NCBI GenBank assembly: GCA_020205615.1
Contig: CM035160.1
Span: 118,704,556-118,768,555 of the forward strand
DNA length: 64,000 nucleotides
Reading direction: 5' to 3'
Source of the DNA: Panax quinquefolius
Taxonomy: Eukaryota > Streptophyta > Magnoliopsida > Apiales > Araliaceae
The notes below the pieces were generated by a model. The model was not told the DNA's origin, did no database searches, and saw only the letters and a program-made list of their open reading frames with translations. Positions 1 through 10,714 of this stretch are shown here, one piece after another (within the stretch, counting starts at the first letter, position 1; each line of letters opens with the position of its first letter). The translations under genes were made by a program, and so were the position numbers.

Positions 1-407
1 AAAAGGTCTGACATGTATAATTTCGACGATGGGACTGTTAAGAGTCGCCAGTTGGTTTTTTAAATGGTTGTACCATCACAACCGAGAAAAGGTGTGCACA
101 TTAACCCAGAGATGTGACACTGATATACGGGTCGGCGAAACCGAGATTCATTTAGGGTCCAGGGACTTGGTTATGCGGGGGGAAGGTGTTAGGCACCCCC
201 CGACATCCGTGTTACCACGGTGACCGCCTCTTTTCAAGAAACAATTATCTGAGTGTGTGTGTGTGTGTGGGTCAATGTGCTGTTATATGAAAGTTGTGCG
301 AGGCCTCGTTCTAACCTATATACACAGAGTTTGAATTTATATAAAAATTCAGTTTTTAGCAAGATATGGCAATGATGTTTTATAAAAGAGGTTTTTCAAA
401 CCCTGAT
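1..407 (+). mobile_element. Tat/Ogre-type LTR remnant, left part
   Basis: The stretch carries wording typical of plant Tat/Ogre LTRs: GAGTCGCCAGTTGG near 45, a GGTCGGCGAAACCGAG block near 130, and a block near 175-215 around TTATGCGGGG and GACATCCGTGTTACC. A short GT run lies near 253-268. Element A interrupts it at 407/408, and the sequence resumes at 8366. No coding sequence is seen; the short ORF at 29-223 is a chance reading frame. Plus orientation is inferred from the LTR end at about 10511. The family call rests on remembered sequence style and was not searched. Confidence 0.55.
403..407. repeat. Target-site duplication of element A (CTGAT)
   Basis: CTGAT at 403-407 is repeated at 8366-8370, directly flanking TGTGACG...TTACA. 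A 5-bp duplication is what Ty3/gypsy integrases leave, and it fixes the element's ends. Confidence 0.9.
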
Positions 408-669
408 TGTGACGCCCCCAAAATAGGTCCATTCCATCCAACCCATTCTGAGTCGCCAAATATATGGTACGGAAAACAACTACAACTTTATTACAATAAT
501 TGTCATGCAAAATACAACAACACATATGCTATGAGTTTGGATACAAATATATACCAACTGTAGCACGTCACAATGACACCTTACATAAAGGTATAGTCAA
601 AAACTGTTTTAGAAATTAGAATCTTTGGGAAGTGCTCAAGGAAACCTTCATACATGGGAGGCCATGCTT

Positions 670-1032
670 TTAGGTTATGGTAGATATCATATGGCCACGA
701 ATTATCCTTGGTTGATTGAATAGACCCCAAAGAAAAACGAGAAGATTACTATCATATTCTTCCCAATGGTGAGTCTTCTCTTGACATATCATTATCTCCA
801 CTGTCTCTAATTGGGTATTATACTCCAAACAAACACCAAGATTATAAAGGTAGTGCTTGTAAATATACTCAGCAAGTGGATGAGCACAACCATGTCTTAT
901 GATGACACGAGGTTGTATGTCATTAGACATCTTGTATGATAGTGGCAAAACACCCTTCCAAGTTAAATTCACCTCACCCTCAACATCTATAGACCACCAT
1001 TCTATTCCCTCGCTATCCCCCGCTCGACCCAA
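670..1032 (-). pseudogene. Foreign ORF in element A LTR, 3' copy (damaged)
   Basis: Same ORF as at 4786-5181 but broken. The codon at the start position reads TTG instead of ATG, and one A missing from an A-run near 733 shifts the frame after about residue 100, giving an unrelated tail. The first ~100 codons are still open and almost identical to the other copy. It lies just after the predicted splice acceptor (AG at 1048-1049) in element sense. I do not recognise the product. Confidence 0.6.
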
Positions 1033-1047
1033 CTACACTTTTATTAC

Positions 1048-2908
1048 CTGAAAGGAATTATGAAACAAAAGGGTGAGCACAACTAGCTCAGTAAAGAATA
1101 TTATGACTAAAGATAAATAAATTATCAATAGTCTTCATCAGTGAATAAATCGAGATTTAGAACATATGGTAGATGATAAAACTTTTCAACCATAGTTGCA
1201 ACGGAATGAGAAATCCATTAGAAGAGTCAAATAGACCATAAAATCTATTATCTTCTCCATGTTAAAAGTCCACCAACAATGTTTTATCCCTGTAACGTCA
1301 ATCAACAATTCCTGTCCACAATCACATGTATAACTCATAATCATAATTGTAGTTCTAAATTCCTCTTCTCATCCAGATGAAGATAATTTCATCACTGCCT
1401 TTACCGAAACATCAAAGGTCATGGTTATACCAAATCACGCCTCGCTCATAATCATACTAATAAATTCATCTTTGTACCACGGCCAAAGATATTCATCAAC
1501 AGCTCATCTTTGCACTACATGCCAAAGATATTCAACAACAAGTCATCTTTGCACTACGAGCCAAAGATATTCAACAACAGTCATCATCTGCACTACTACG
1601 CCAAAAGATATTCAACAATAATTCATCTTTGCACTACAAAGCTAAGATATTCATCAACAAGTCATCTTTGCACTACGAGCCAAAGATATTCATATATCAA
1701 AGAAATACATAATCATTTCGGAAGTTATATAACAATAATTATAATCATGTTGATCAATTCACCTTTTTGCACTTAAGCTAAAAATATTCAATTGTAAATT
1801 CAATGGTCATGATCATACCAAATCCAACAATTCAACTTTTGCACTTCTCGGGCCAAAGAGAACCTATAGTCACGATCATACCAATAATCTACCCATCTTT
1901 ACACTCAAGTCAAAGAGAAATATTATAATTAGGGTTATAAGAATGTTATATAAAAACAATATAATCAAAACATGGTTTTAATTTCAAGAGTAAGATTCAT
2001 AAATCAACGATAATTTGGTCAAAGAAGAAACCAATTTGTCGTGAATAGTACCCCGTATTCGTACATAGTACCGTATACGTGCATAGTAACCTCGACACGA
2101 AAAGATAAAGTTTCATAATAAAATTCATATCCATATTTATAACACCTTAATCTAAATATTATAAATCACTTAGAAATCTCATAATCTAATATTATTAATA
2201 TTACAATAATATTTTAATCATTTCTAAAACTTATAAACAATTTAATTAAATTGTTTACACTTTACTAATTAATGCATTTAATCATCATAAAATGCCAAAC
2301 TCATAAGATTTCATCACCAATAACCAAAACCCTCATCAAAAATCTACATATACCTCATATATGATTCTCAAGCCATAAAATCATATTTTCCAATTTTCTT
2401 ACTTCACATAACATATTTAATTCATTTACTCATAACTAGAATATTTTCATGAAAAATACCAAATCAGTTCCAAAAATATTTCTTTTCTGGGATTTAGCAT
2501 AACATAGTCCCATATTGAACATATATTTTCTCTCAAATTTTAAAATTCATTTACTATTTTTCATATGGTCAAAACCACCGAATATGTAAATATTTATCAT
2601 AAATTATACTTTTATCCAAAAATTCTGAAATTTACACGGTATGCTGATATTATATAGATGTACTCCCAATAAAAATTTCATTAATTTTGGAGTTAATCAC
2701 AAGGAGTTATAAATAGTTACTTTTAAAATAGTCTTTTCTCATAAAATCCATAACTCCTAATCTATACATCCAAAAATCGTCATTTTTGGACACACTCTAA
2801 AAAACTCATCAAAATATCATTTCAAATTTTTCCAGAATTTTGAAGGTTCAGAAAAATTTCGAAACTAAAAACATAATAACCCTTAAAATCCCTTACTATC
2901 CCTTTACC
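1048..2908 (-). other. Predicted leader intron in element A 3' LTR
   Basis: In element sense the donor is GAG|GTAAAGGG (intron starts at 2908) and the acceptor is AATTCCTTTCAG|G (AG at 1048-1049). It matches the intron predicted at 5197-7069 in the other LTR. No transcript evidence is available. Confidence 0.5.
1468..1687 (-). repeat. Hairpin array II in element A 3' LTR
   Basis: Six units of about 35-40 bp. Each has the form ATCTTTG-loop-CAAAGAT (7-bp arms), with loop variants of CACTACGGGC on the plus strand. Some units are damaged, for example the one near 1587. The array lies inside the predicted leader intron. Confidence 0.8.
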
Positions 2909-3067
2909 TCAAAAGAGCAAGATTACATTTGGAATAATAACGCCGAATCGAACTTGCACCGTATAGCAATACTCAAAGTATACTCAAAATACTCACAAGA
3001 ATACGCCGATAATATAGAGAGAAAACTTCGCTTTAAATTGTGATTTTCAATTCTAACCTAAGCACCC

Positions 3068-3075
3068 TATTTATA
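3068..3075 (-). promoter_or_regulatory. TATA box, element A 3' LTR
   Basis: TATAAATA in element sense, about 160 nt upstream of the predicted splice donor. It occupies the same place in the LTRs of B, C, E and G. Confidence 0.65.
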
Positions 3076-4059
3076 GAAAAATACTTAGAACACCAAAGCG
3101 TAAAATTTAATAAAATATTAATATATATTATTTTTATTCCAAAGCACACTTATTTTGCTTCAAAACCTCAGCCACCAAAACAGCCCACCTCACAAGACTT
3201 GCACAAAAAAAACGTTTTTGTTATTTAAATTATTTTAAACTTCCAAAATCAATTATTTCGAGCTTCGAACTTCAATAATTCATAATAAATAGCCCTTTTA
3301 TCAAAAAAATTCAATCTCGTGAGTTTTTATAGGAAATTCAATTCTCTACAACTTTGCGTAAGAAAGTTTTTCCAAATTCCAAACAGAAATTGACCGAAAT
3401 CAACAAATGGACGATTTTACGATCTATAATCAAATTTCAATCAAGAAATGGGGTCCAATTTAAACATGTTTAACATGTTTTAAACATTTATTGTAACAAA
3501 AATATTCTTCCTCCTCATATACTCATATATTCCACATTCATTTTGTAAAAATATCACCATTATTATATTATTAAAATAATATATTTAAATGAATTATTTT
3601 ATCGTAAAAAAGATAAAATATTAATTTTCAACAATTGTCACTTTAAAAATTTTCTCCATCTATATCCACATAAAATAAATATTTTTCTCATCATAAAAAT
3701 CAATAATTAATTATTCACAAATAATATTACATAATCACAATATTGACAACCGTGCGCTCCTGGGAAAGAGGGGCTTTCCAATAAGGATCTCTTCATCTTT
3801 GGCGCGCAATTAGGTGACCAAACCTCTCCTTAGATGTAACTTTCTAGGCATTGCCAATAATGTTATCCAATAATATTATTCAGATAATATGAATTATTGT
3901 CTGATAATGGAAAATATTGTGCGTGACAATTATTGAAACAACAATAATATAAAATATCAACGTAGCAATTATTGAATCAATAAAATAAAATATTGAATAA
4001 AGAATTACATATGAATAATTATTGAGTAATGTCTTCTTTTAAAAAAATTATCATGCTTC

Positions 4060-4190
4060 ATGAATAGTACTCGTGAATAGTAACTCGTGAATAGTAACTC
4101 GTGAATAGTAACTCGTGAATAGTAACTCGTGAATAGTAACTCGTGAATAGTAACTCATTAATAAGAACTCATGAATAGTAATTAAAAAAA
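4060..4190 (-). repeat. 14-bp minisatellite in element A U3 (3' LTR)
   Basis: Nine units, one of them degenerate, of GAATAGTAACTCGT. It lies within about 170 bp of the LTR start, where U3 enhancers of LTR elements often sit. The other LTR has eight units. Confidence 0.85.
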
Positions 4191-4225
4191 TTGAATATTT
4201 TTATTTCATAAAATTCGGTCTTACA

Positions 4226-4557
4226 ATCTCCCTCCTTATGAAATTTCGTCCCCCTAAATTTACGTACTGCATTTCAAAGAGTTGAGAATACCTTGTTTTC
4301 ATTTCGATTCTATCTCCCCGTCATCATGATTTCTCCATTGCTCATCTCCTCGTATTTCGGGATATCATTCTAGAATACGACTTTTCAAAACAAGGGTTAA
4401 TTTAACAAATTAACATATCACATAATATCCCGATATTATGACCGACCAATAAATAAGCTTAGGTAAGACACACTAGCGAAGGATTTATTCATCTCTCCCC
4501 TCCTAGTTCTAATCCCGATCTTCGACAGAGATCATATCCCTAAGCTCTGATACCAAC
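4226..4557 (-). other. Element A internal region (non-coding)
   Basis: In element sense it runs from the primer site through the conserved pre-gag leader (CCCTTGTTTTG near 4390) directly into the last ~25 codons of a chromodomain-type pol, where EMKTRYSQLF can be read near 4300 and corresponds to EMKSRYPYLF in element B. It ends in the purine tract TAAGGAGGGAGAT (4226-4238). Everything between the start of gag and the end of pol has been lost in one or more deletions. Confidence 0.8.
4544..4555 (-). other. Primer-binding site (tRNA-iMet), element A
   Basis: TGGTATCAGAGC in element sense, two bases from the LTR edge. This is the classic plant initiator-methionine tRNA primer site. Confidence 0.85.
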
Positions 4558-4785
4558 TGTGACGCCCCCAAAATAGGTCCATTCCATCCAACCCATTCTG
4601 AGTCGCCAAATATATGGTACGGAAAATAACTACAACTTTATTACAATAATTGTCATGCAAAATACAACAACACATATCTATGAGTTTGGATACAAATATA
4701 TACCAACTATGAAGACGTCACAATGACACCTTACATAAAGGTATAGTCAAAACTGCTTTTAGAAATTAGAATCTTTGGGAAGTGC

Positions 4786-5181
4786 TCAAGAAACCTTCAT
4801 ACATGGAGGCCATGCTTTTAGGTTATGGTAGATATCATATGGCCACGAATTATCCTTGGTTGACCCAATAGACCCCAAAGAAAAAACGAGAAGATTACTA
4901 TCATATTCTTCCCAATGGTGAGTCTTCTCTTGACATATCATTATCTCCACTGTCTCTAATTGGGTATTATACTCCAAACAAACACCAAGATTATAAAGGT
5001 AGTGCTTGTAAATATACTCAGCAAGTGGATGAGCACAACCATGTCTTATGATGACACGAGGTTGTATGTCATTAGACATCTTGTATGATAGTGGCAAAAC
5101 ACCCTTCCAAGTTAAATTCACCTCACCCTCAACATCAATAGACCACCATTCTATTCCTTCGCTATCCCCCGCTCGACCCAT
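4786..5181 (-). CDS. Unrecognised 131-aa ORF inside the element A LTR
   Basis: Opens with ATG (MGRAGDSEGIEWW) 15 nt downstream of the predicted splice acceptor and runs in element sense for 131 codons to a TGA. The composition is mixed, with Trp, Cys, His and acidic residues, not the low-complexity reading expected from AT-rich LTR DNA. No signal peptide, membrane segment, zinc knuckle or retroelement motif is visible. Relatives B, C, E and G have no counterpart: between the LTR edge motif and the acceptor they carry a stem-loop instead. The simplest reading is a captured host fragment of about 490 bp (roughly 4703-5195). The tail, reading DNSWPYDIYHNL, faintly recalls F-box-associated domains, but too weakly to assign. 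Whether it is expressed is unknown. Confidence 0.5.
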   Translation of the reverse strand: MGRAGDSEGIEWWSIDVEGEVNLTWKGVLPLSYKMSNDIQPRVIIRHGCAHPLAEYIYKHYLYNLGVCLEYNTQLETVEIMICQEKTHHWEEYDSNLLVFSLGSIGSTKDNSWPYDIYHNLKAWPPCMKVS

Positions 5182-5196
5182 CTACACTTTTATTAC

Positions 5197-7069
5197 CTGA
5201 AAGGAATTATGAAACAAAAGGGTGAGCACAACTAGCTCAGTAAAGAATATTATGACTAAAGATAAATAAATTATCAATAGTCTTCATCAATGAATAAATC
5301 GTAGATTTAGAACATATGGTAGATGATAAAACTTTTCAACCATAGTTGCAGCGGAATGAGCAATCCATTAGAAGTGTCAAATAGACCATAAAATCTATTA
5401 TCTTCTCCATGTTAAAAGTCCACCAACAATGTTTTATCCCTGTAACATCAATCAACAATTCCTGTCCACAATCACATGTATAACTCATAATCATAATTGT
5501 AGTTCTAAATTCCTCTTCTCATCCAGGATGAAGATAATTTCATCACCTGTCTTTACCTGAAACATCAAAGGTCATGGTTATACCAAATCACAGTTCCTGT
5601 TCATAATCATACTAATAAATTCATCTTTGTACCACGGCCAAAGATATTCATCAACAGTTTATCTTTGCACTACATGCCAAAGATATTCAACAACAAGTCA
5701 TCTTTGCACTACGAGCCAAAGATATTCAACAACAGGTCATCTTTGCACTACGGGCCAAAGATATTCAACAATAATTCATCTTTGCACTACAAAGCTACGA
5801 AAAATATTCAGATATTCATCAACAAATCATCTTTGCACTACGAGAGCGAAAGATATTCATATATCAAAGAAATACATAATCATTTCGGAAGTTATATAAC
5901 AATAATTATAACCATGTTGATCAATTCACCTTTTGCACTTAAGCTAAAAATATTCAATTGTAAATTCAATGGTCATGATCATACCAATCAACAATTCAAC
6001 TTTTGCACTCATCGCCAAAGAGAACCTATAGTCACGATCATACCAATAATCTACCCATCTTTACACTCAAGTCAAAGAGAAATATTATCATTAGGGTTGT
6101 AAGAATGTTATATAAAAATAATATAATCAAAACATGGTTTTAATTTCAAGAGTAAGATTCATAAATCAACGATAATTTGGTCAAAGAAGAAACCAATTTA
6201 TCGTGAATAAGACTCGTATTCATACATAGTATCAGTATACGTGCATAAGTAACCTCTCGACGAAAAGATAAAGTTTCATAATAAAATTCATATCCATATT
6301 TATAACACCTTAATCCAAATGTTATAAATCACTTAGAAATCTCATAATCTAATATTATTAATATTACAATAATATTTTAATCATTTCTAAAACTTATAAA
6401 CAATTTAATTAAATTGTTTACACTTTACTAATTAATGCATTTAATCATCATAAAATGCAAACTCATAAGATTTCATCACCAATAACCAAAACCCTCATCA
6501 AAAATCTATATATACCTCATATATGATTCTCAAGCCATAAAATCATATTTTCCAATTTTTTTTACTTCACATAACATATTTAATTCATTTACTCATAACT
6601 AGAATATTTTCATGAAAATACCAAATCGGTTCAAAAATATTTCTTTTCTGGGATTTAGCATAACATAGTCCCATATTGAACATATATTTTTCTCAAAATT
6701 TTAAAAATTCATTTACTATTTTTCATATGTCCAAAACCACCGAATATTTAAATATTTATCATAAATTATACTTTTATCCAAAAATTCTGAAATTTACACG
6801 GTATACTGATATTATATAGATGTACTCCCAATAAAAATTTCATTAATTTTGGAGTTAATCACAAGGAGTTATAAATAGTTACTTTTAAAATAGTCTTTTC
6901 TCATAAAATCCATAACTCCTAATCTATACATCTAAAAATCGCCATTTTTGGACACACTCTACAAAACTCATCAAAATATCATTTCAAATATTTCCAGAAT
7001 TTTTGAAGGTTCAGAAAAATTTCGAAACTAAAAACATAATAACCCTTAAAATCCCTTACTATCCCTTAC
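5197..7069 (-). other. Predicted leader intron, element A 5' LTR
   Basis: Donor GAG|GTAAGGGAT (intron starts at 7069) lies about 155 nt after the TATA box. Acceptor AATTCCTTTCAG|G has its AG at 5197-5198. Splicing would join a ~120-nt first exon to an exon opening 15 nt before the ATG of the 131-aa ORF. The intron must be retained in the genomic RNA, since both LTRs keep it. Confidence 0.55.
5623..5854 (-). repeat. Hairpin array II in element A 5' LTR
   Basis: Six units with ATCTTTG/CAAAGAT arms and CACTACGGGC-type loops on the plus strand, collinear with 1468-1687. ORFs across it are chance readings of the repeat. Confidence 0.8.
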
Positions 7070-7224
7070 CTCAAAAGTACTTCTGACTGGAATAACGCTG
7101 AACGAACTTGCACCGTATAGCAATACTCAAAGTATACTCAAAATACTCACAAGAATACACTCGATAATATAGAGAGAGAAAACTTCAATTTCTGGTGTGA
7201 TTTTCAATTCTAACCTAAGCACCC

Positions 7225-7232
7225 TATTTATA
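7225..7232 (-). promoter_or_regulatory. TATA box, element A 5' LTR
   Basis: CTATAAATAGGG in element sense. This is the likely promoter of the element, since it lies in the upstream LTR. Confidence 0.7.
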
Positions 7233-8207
7233 GGAAAATACTTAGAATACCAAAGCAGAAAATTTAATAAAATATTAATATATATTATTTTTATTCCAAA
7301 GCACACTTATTTTGCTTCAAAACCTCAGCCGCCATACAGCCCACCTCACAAGACTTGCACAAAAAACGTTTTTGTTATTTAAATTATTTTAAACTTCCAA
7401 AAATCAATTATTTCAGAGCTTCAGAACTTCAATAAGTCATAATAAATAGCCCTTTTATCAAAAAATTCGAATCTCGCGAGTTTTTATAGGAAATTCAATT
7501 CTCTACAACTTTGCAGAAGAAAGTTTTTCCAAATTCCAAACAGAAATTGACCAAAATCCACAAAATGGATGATTTTACGATTTATAATCAAATTTCAAAT
7601 AAGAAATGGGGTCCACCGACATGTTTAACATGTTTTAAACATTTATTGTAACAAAATATTCTTCCTCCTCATATACTCATATATTCCACATTCAATCGTA
7701 AAAATATCACCATTATTATATTATTAAAATAATATATTTAAATGAATTATTTTATCGAAAAAGATAAAATATTAATTTTCAACAATTGTCACTTTAAAAA
7801 TTTTCTCCATCTATATCCACATAAAATAAATATTTTTCTCATCATAAAAATCAATAATTAATTATTCACAAATAATATTACATAATCACAATATTGACAA
7901 CCGTATGGTTCTTCAGAAAGAGGGGCTTTCCAATAAGGATCTCTCTCATCTTGCGCAATTATTAGGTGACCAAACCTCTTCTTAGACAGAACTTTCTAGG
8001 CATTGCCAATAATGTTATCCAATAATATTATTCAGATAATATGAATTATTGTCTCGATAATGGAAAATATCGTAGTGACAATTATTGAAACAACAATAAT
8101 ATTAAATATCAACGTAGCAATTATTGAATCAATAAAATAAAATATTGAACAGTAATTACTGTAACAATTATTGAGTAATGCCTTCTTACGAAAAAAAATT
8201 ATCATGC

Positions 8208-8320
8208 TTCATGAATAGTACTCGTGAATAGTAACTCGTGAATAGTAACTCATGAATAATAACTCGTGAATAGTAACTCGTGAATAGTAACTCATGAATA
8301 GTAACTCATGAATAGTAATT
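8208..8320 (-). repeat. 14-bp minisatellite in element A U3 (5' LTR)
   Basis: Eight units of GAATAGTAACTCGT/CAT against nine in the other LTR. Confidence 0.85.
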
Positions 8321-8689
8321 AAAAAAAATTGAATACTTTTATTTCATAAAATTCGGGGTCTTACACTGATGCTCAATAGGAATTGAGACCTTTTACACTC
8401 CCATTTTTATTAAATGATCGGCTTGATTGATTTTATTTGACGAATGCGAAGCATCCGTAAGAAAATAATATATAAAAAAATAATGCCGACTTCATCGTGG
8501 GTATGGAAACCATCTGAGGAAATACAGACATCGTAGAATAATTTACAAGCTGCTTACAACTAAAAATGTCCATCACGGGAACCGAATCTAGATCCAATGA
8601 AATGAATCTGTGATCACATGATTCCTAGGCGCATAGAATATTGCAATTTGTATAAAAGCAATAAGCAGATATATATATATATAAAAGCG

Positions 8690-8924
8690 GTAAATATATA
8701 TATACAGACAGGATCACCAACCACGAAGCACCTCCATGGGGGATCAGAAATATAAATAAAGCTGTAGATACGGTCAACCGCCACGAAGGAAACTCCAAGC
8801 GGGACAGAATGTAAATAAAGCTGTAAATGCAGTCAACTACCACGAAGTAAATTCCAGGCAGGACGAAATGTAAAGAAAGCTGTAAAAGCGATTAACTGCC
8901 ACGAAGGGAACTCCAGTGCGAATA

Positions 8925-8930
<6 letters not shown>
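8690..8930 (+). repeat. Tandem repeat, four units of about 58-66 bp
   Basis: Units centre on CACGAAG followed by CTCCA and GCTGTAAA, seen near 8715, 8778, 8838 and 8897. Non-coding tandem repeats are common in Tat/Ogre elements. Confidence 0.75.
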
Positions 8931-8963
<33 letters not shown>

Positions 8964-9042
8964 CATATATATAATAATAAACGCACTTGATGTAAATTCT
9001 GTGCTCATCGAACAAAGTCCGACACACGGTTGATATATATAA

Positions 9043-9096
<54 letters not shown>

Positions 9097-9162
9097 GAAT
9101 AAATGCACTGCATCAAGTCTCCGCTCATCGAACAAAGTCGACACACACAATGATATTTATAA

Positions 9163-9203
<41 letters not shown>

Positions 9204-9275
9204 CAAGAACGCCTGCATCAAGTCTAGGCTCAATCGAGGCATAACTTGATAATGTTAGTCAATATATATAAATAT

Positions 9276-9313
<38 letters not shown>

Positions 9314-9320
9314 CTGATCG
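8930..9320. repeat. AT microsatellites within a ~130-bp repeat
   Basis: Long (AT)n runs near 8931-8962, 9040-9092, 9163-9200 and 9262-9312. The spacers repeat a phrase containing GCTCATCGAACAAAGTC (9000-9018 and 9121-9139). The minus-strand ORFs rich in Tyr-Ile across this region are artefacts of (AT)n. Confidence 0.9.
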
Positions 9321-10513
9321 AATGAAACCTCGGACCTAAGTCCGGGCAAAAGCAAGCAACACGACTCTCAACGTGTAGAAGGGTGTGTGCAAAGATGAAG
9401 AGAAAGACTCTAAAGTGTGTGAGAAGGCTTACAACTGACTGATAAAAAGGGCTTCTATATCTTTAGAGTGGGTAAACACTGGGCTTTTGTGGGTACAAAA
9501 GAGGCTATATATGAGCTCACAGGTGTTTGAAAGTGGGAAAATACATTGTATGGCGAGTGCAGAGCGAATTGTGCAGGGTTTCCCCGTCTTTTTTCTCTTA
9601 AAAATCAGCACCCCAAGCCTCTTATTTAAAGGCAAAAGGTGCCGCAGGTGTACCAGAGGCGGGTCGGGTCGGCCCGGTTCTGTCGGGTCGGGTCATCTCG
9701 AAGTACGTGCACTCAGACACTGTAATGTCCACTCGAATTTTGAGAAGTACAATTCGGGCATCCGTTTTGAGGTATTAAGACCTATTTTGGACCGCCGTTG
9801 TCGAGAGTTGTACGATGGCATGGGATTAGAGTTTGTACGAAGTCTTTGAAAATGGGACGATGCCCTCCGGTCTTCAAGCTTCAACTTTCATCTGTTACCC
9901 CGCACAATAGTCACTCGGGATTGTTTAGCCTTATGGGACATTGTTGTGTAGAGACGAGACGTGGCATCGTGATGGACGAGATGGCGATATTGCCCCTCAC
10001 CGGTGTTACTGCCGATAAGCAGACGTTGCTCAGGCTTCGCTGATATTGGACTGCTGCATTTGTTGAAGATCCTCATTGTCATCTTTGAGGTGTGCCTGTC
10101 TTCCCGATGTGATTACCGTGTTGGCACAGTGTATTTTGTTGTGAGTGCCGAGATTGAAGCTGATGGCATTTGGAACAAGCATTTATGGGGTTATCTCTGA
10201 AACTGCATTCCTTGGGGTTATCACCAAGGTTGGTGGCTATTCCCATGGTTAGGACTGAGACTGGATACCTCGGGGTTATCTCCGAGATTAATCGGTCTTC
10301 TCCGGTGTGTGTTCTGGTATTGTATCTGCATGTCTTGGGGTTAAATCTGAGGTTGAAACCATTACTCTCAGATTGCGATCCAGGGTTAATGCTGAACTTC
10401 CGGTAGTATCCGGTGTGGATTTGGATTGTCTTTCAGGGTTCTCTCTTAAAAGACGAATCTGTCTTCCTGTAATGTTAGTAATAGTAGTACAAAAAAATTC
10501 GAGTGTCTACACC

Positions 10514-10521
10514 TATAAATA
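10514..10521 (+). promoter_or_regulatory. TATA box, element B 5' LTR
   Basis: CCTATAAATAGGAACTC sits at the very left edge of what remains, so the upstream promoter elements of this LTR are gone. Confidence 0.6.
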
Positions 10522-10714
10522 GGAACTCATTTCTTCATTATTTTTTACCAATTCATTCAAGCTATAGAGAGAGAAAGTATAGAGAGAATAAGAGAGAAAG
10601 AAGAAGAGTATTTTGTTACTACACTATTGCAGTATCCAATCTCCTAATAAGGTAAGGGGTATTATTTCTTTTCGTATTCATGAAGAGAGTTATTTTCTTT
10701 TAATACTCGTAAGG

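Larger units (their letters stand above)
408..4225 (-). repeat. Element A 3' LTR
   Basis: Begins TGTGACGCCCCCAAAATAGG and ends GGTCTTACA on the plus strand, next to the purine tract. It is nearly collinear with 4558-8365. In element sense the order is 14-bp minisatellite, GC-rich U3 block near 3745-3860, TATA box, splice donor, hairpin array, acceptor, foreign ORF, LTR end. About 2150-2830 is AT-rich LTR sequence with no coding features seen. Confidence 0.9.
408..8365 (-). mobile_element. Element A: LTR retrotransposon with giant LTRs and a 332-bp interior
   Basis: Two LTRs of 3818 bp (408-4225) and 3808 bp (4558-8365) flank only 332 bp of internal sequence. That interior keeps a primer-binding site and a polypurine tract but no gag, protease, RT or integrase. 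The element therefore depended on enzymes supplied in trans, probably by relatives like B or E, which share the LTR edge, primer site and leader organisation. It inserted into a Tat/Ogre LTR with a clean 5-bp duplication. Each LTR carries an unrecognised ORF, a hairpin array and a 14-bp minisatellite. Both LTRs carry them, so they were present before this copy inserted. Confidence 0.9.
4558..8365 (-). repeat. Element A 5' LTR
   Basis: Collinear with 408-4225 but with many small indels. In element sense it starts TGTAAGACCCC at 8365 and ends GGGGGCGTCACA at 4558. It carries the better preserved copy of the foreign ORF. About 6300-7000 is AT-rich LTR sequence without coding features. Confidence 0.9.
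8366..10511 (+). mobile_element. Tat/Ogre-type LTR remnant, right part
   Basis: Continues the sequence interrupted at 407. It holds tandem repeats (8690-9320), a GC-rich stretch with GGGTCGGGTCGG near 9660-9695, several GGGGTTATCTCTGA-like phrases at 10190-10400, and the end CGAGTGTCTAC at about 10501-10511. That end recurs at 44268-44280 directly before a Tat/Ogre pol region, which is what ties this piece to the family. About 9330-9690 and 9850-10190 show no supported coding sequence. The 120-codon frame at 9487-9849 has no retroelement motif and was not called. Confidence 0.6.

Noticed and set aside
4786..5181. Assigning the captured ORF to the F-box family
   Set aside because: The tail faintly resembles F-box-associated domains, but no F-box and no firm motif is present.
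8833..9242. Minus-strand ORFs of 105-116 codons rich in Tyr-Ile
   Set aside because: They read through (AT)n microsatellites; low-complexity artefacts.
9487..9849. 120-codon ORF in the Tat/Ogre LTR
   Set aside because: No motif, overlapped by several other frames, and lies in non-coding LTR sequence.
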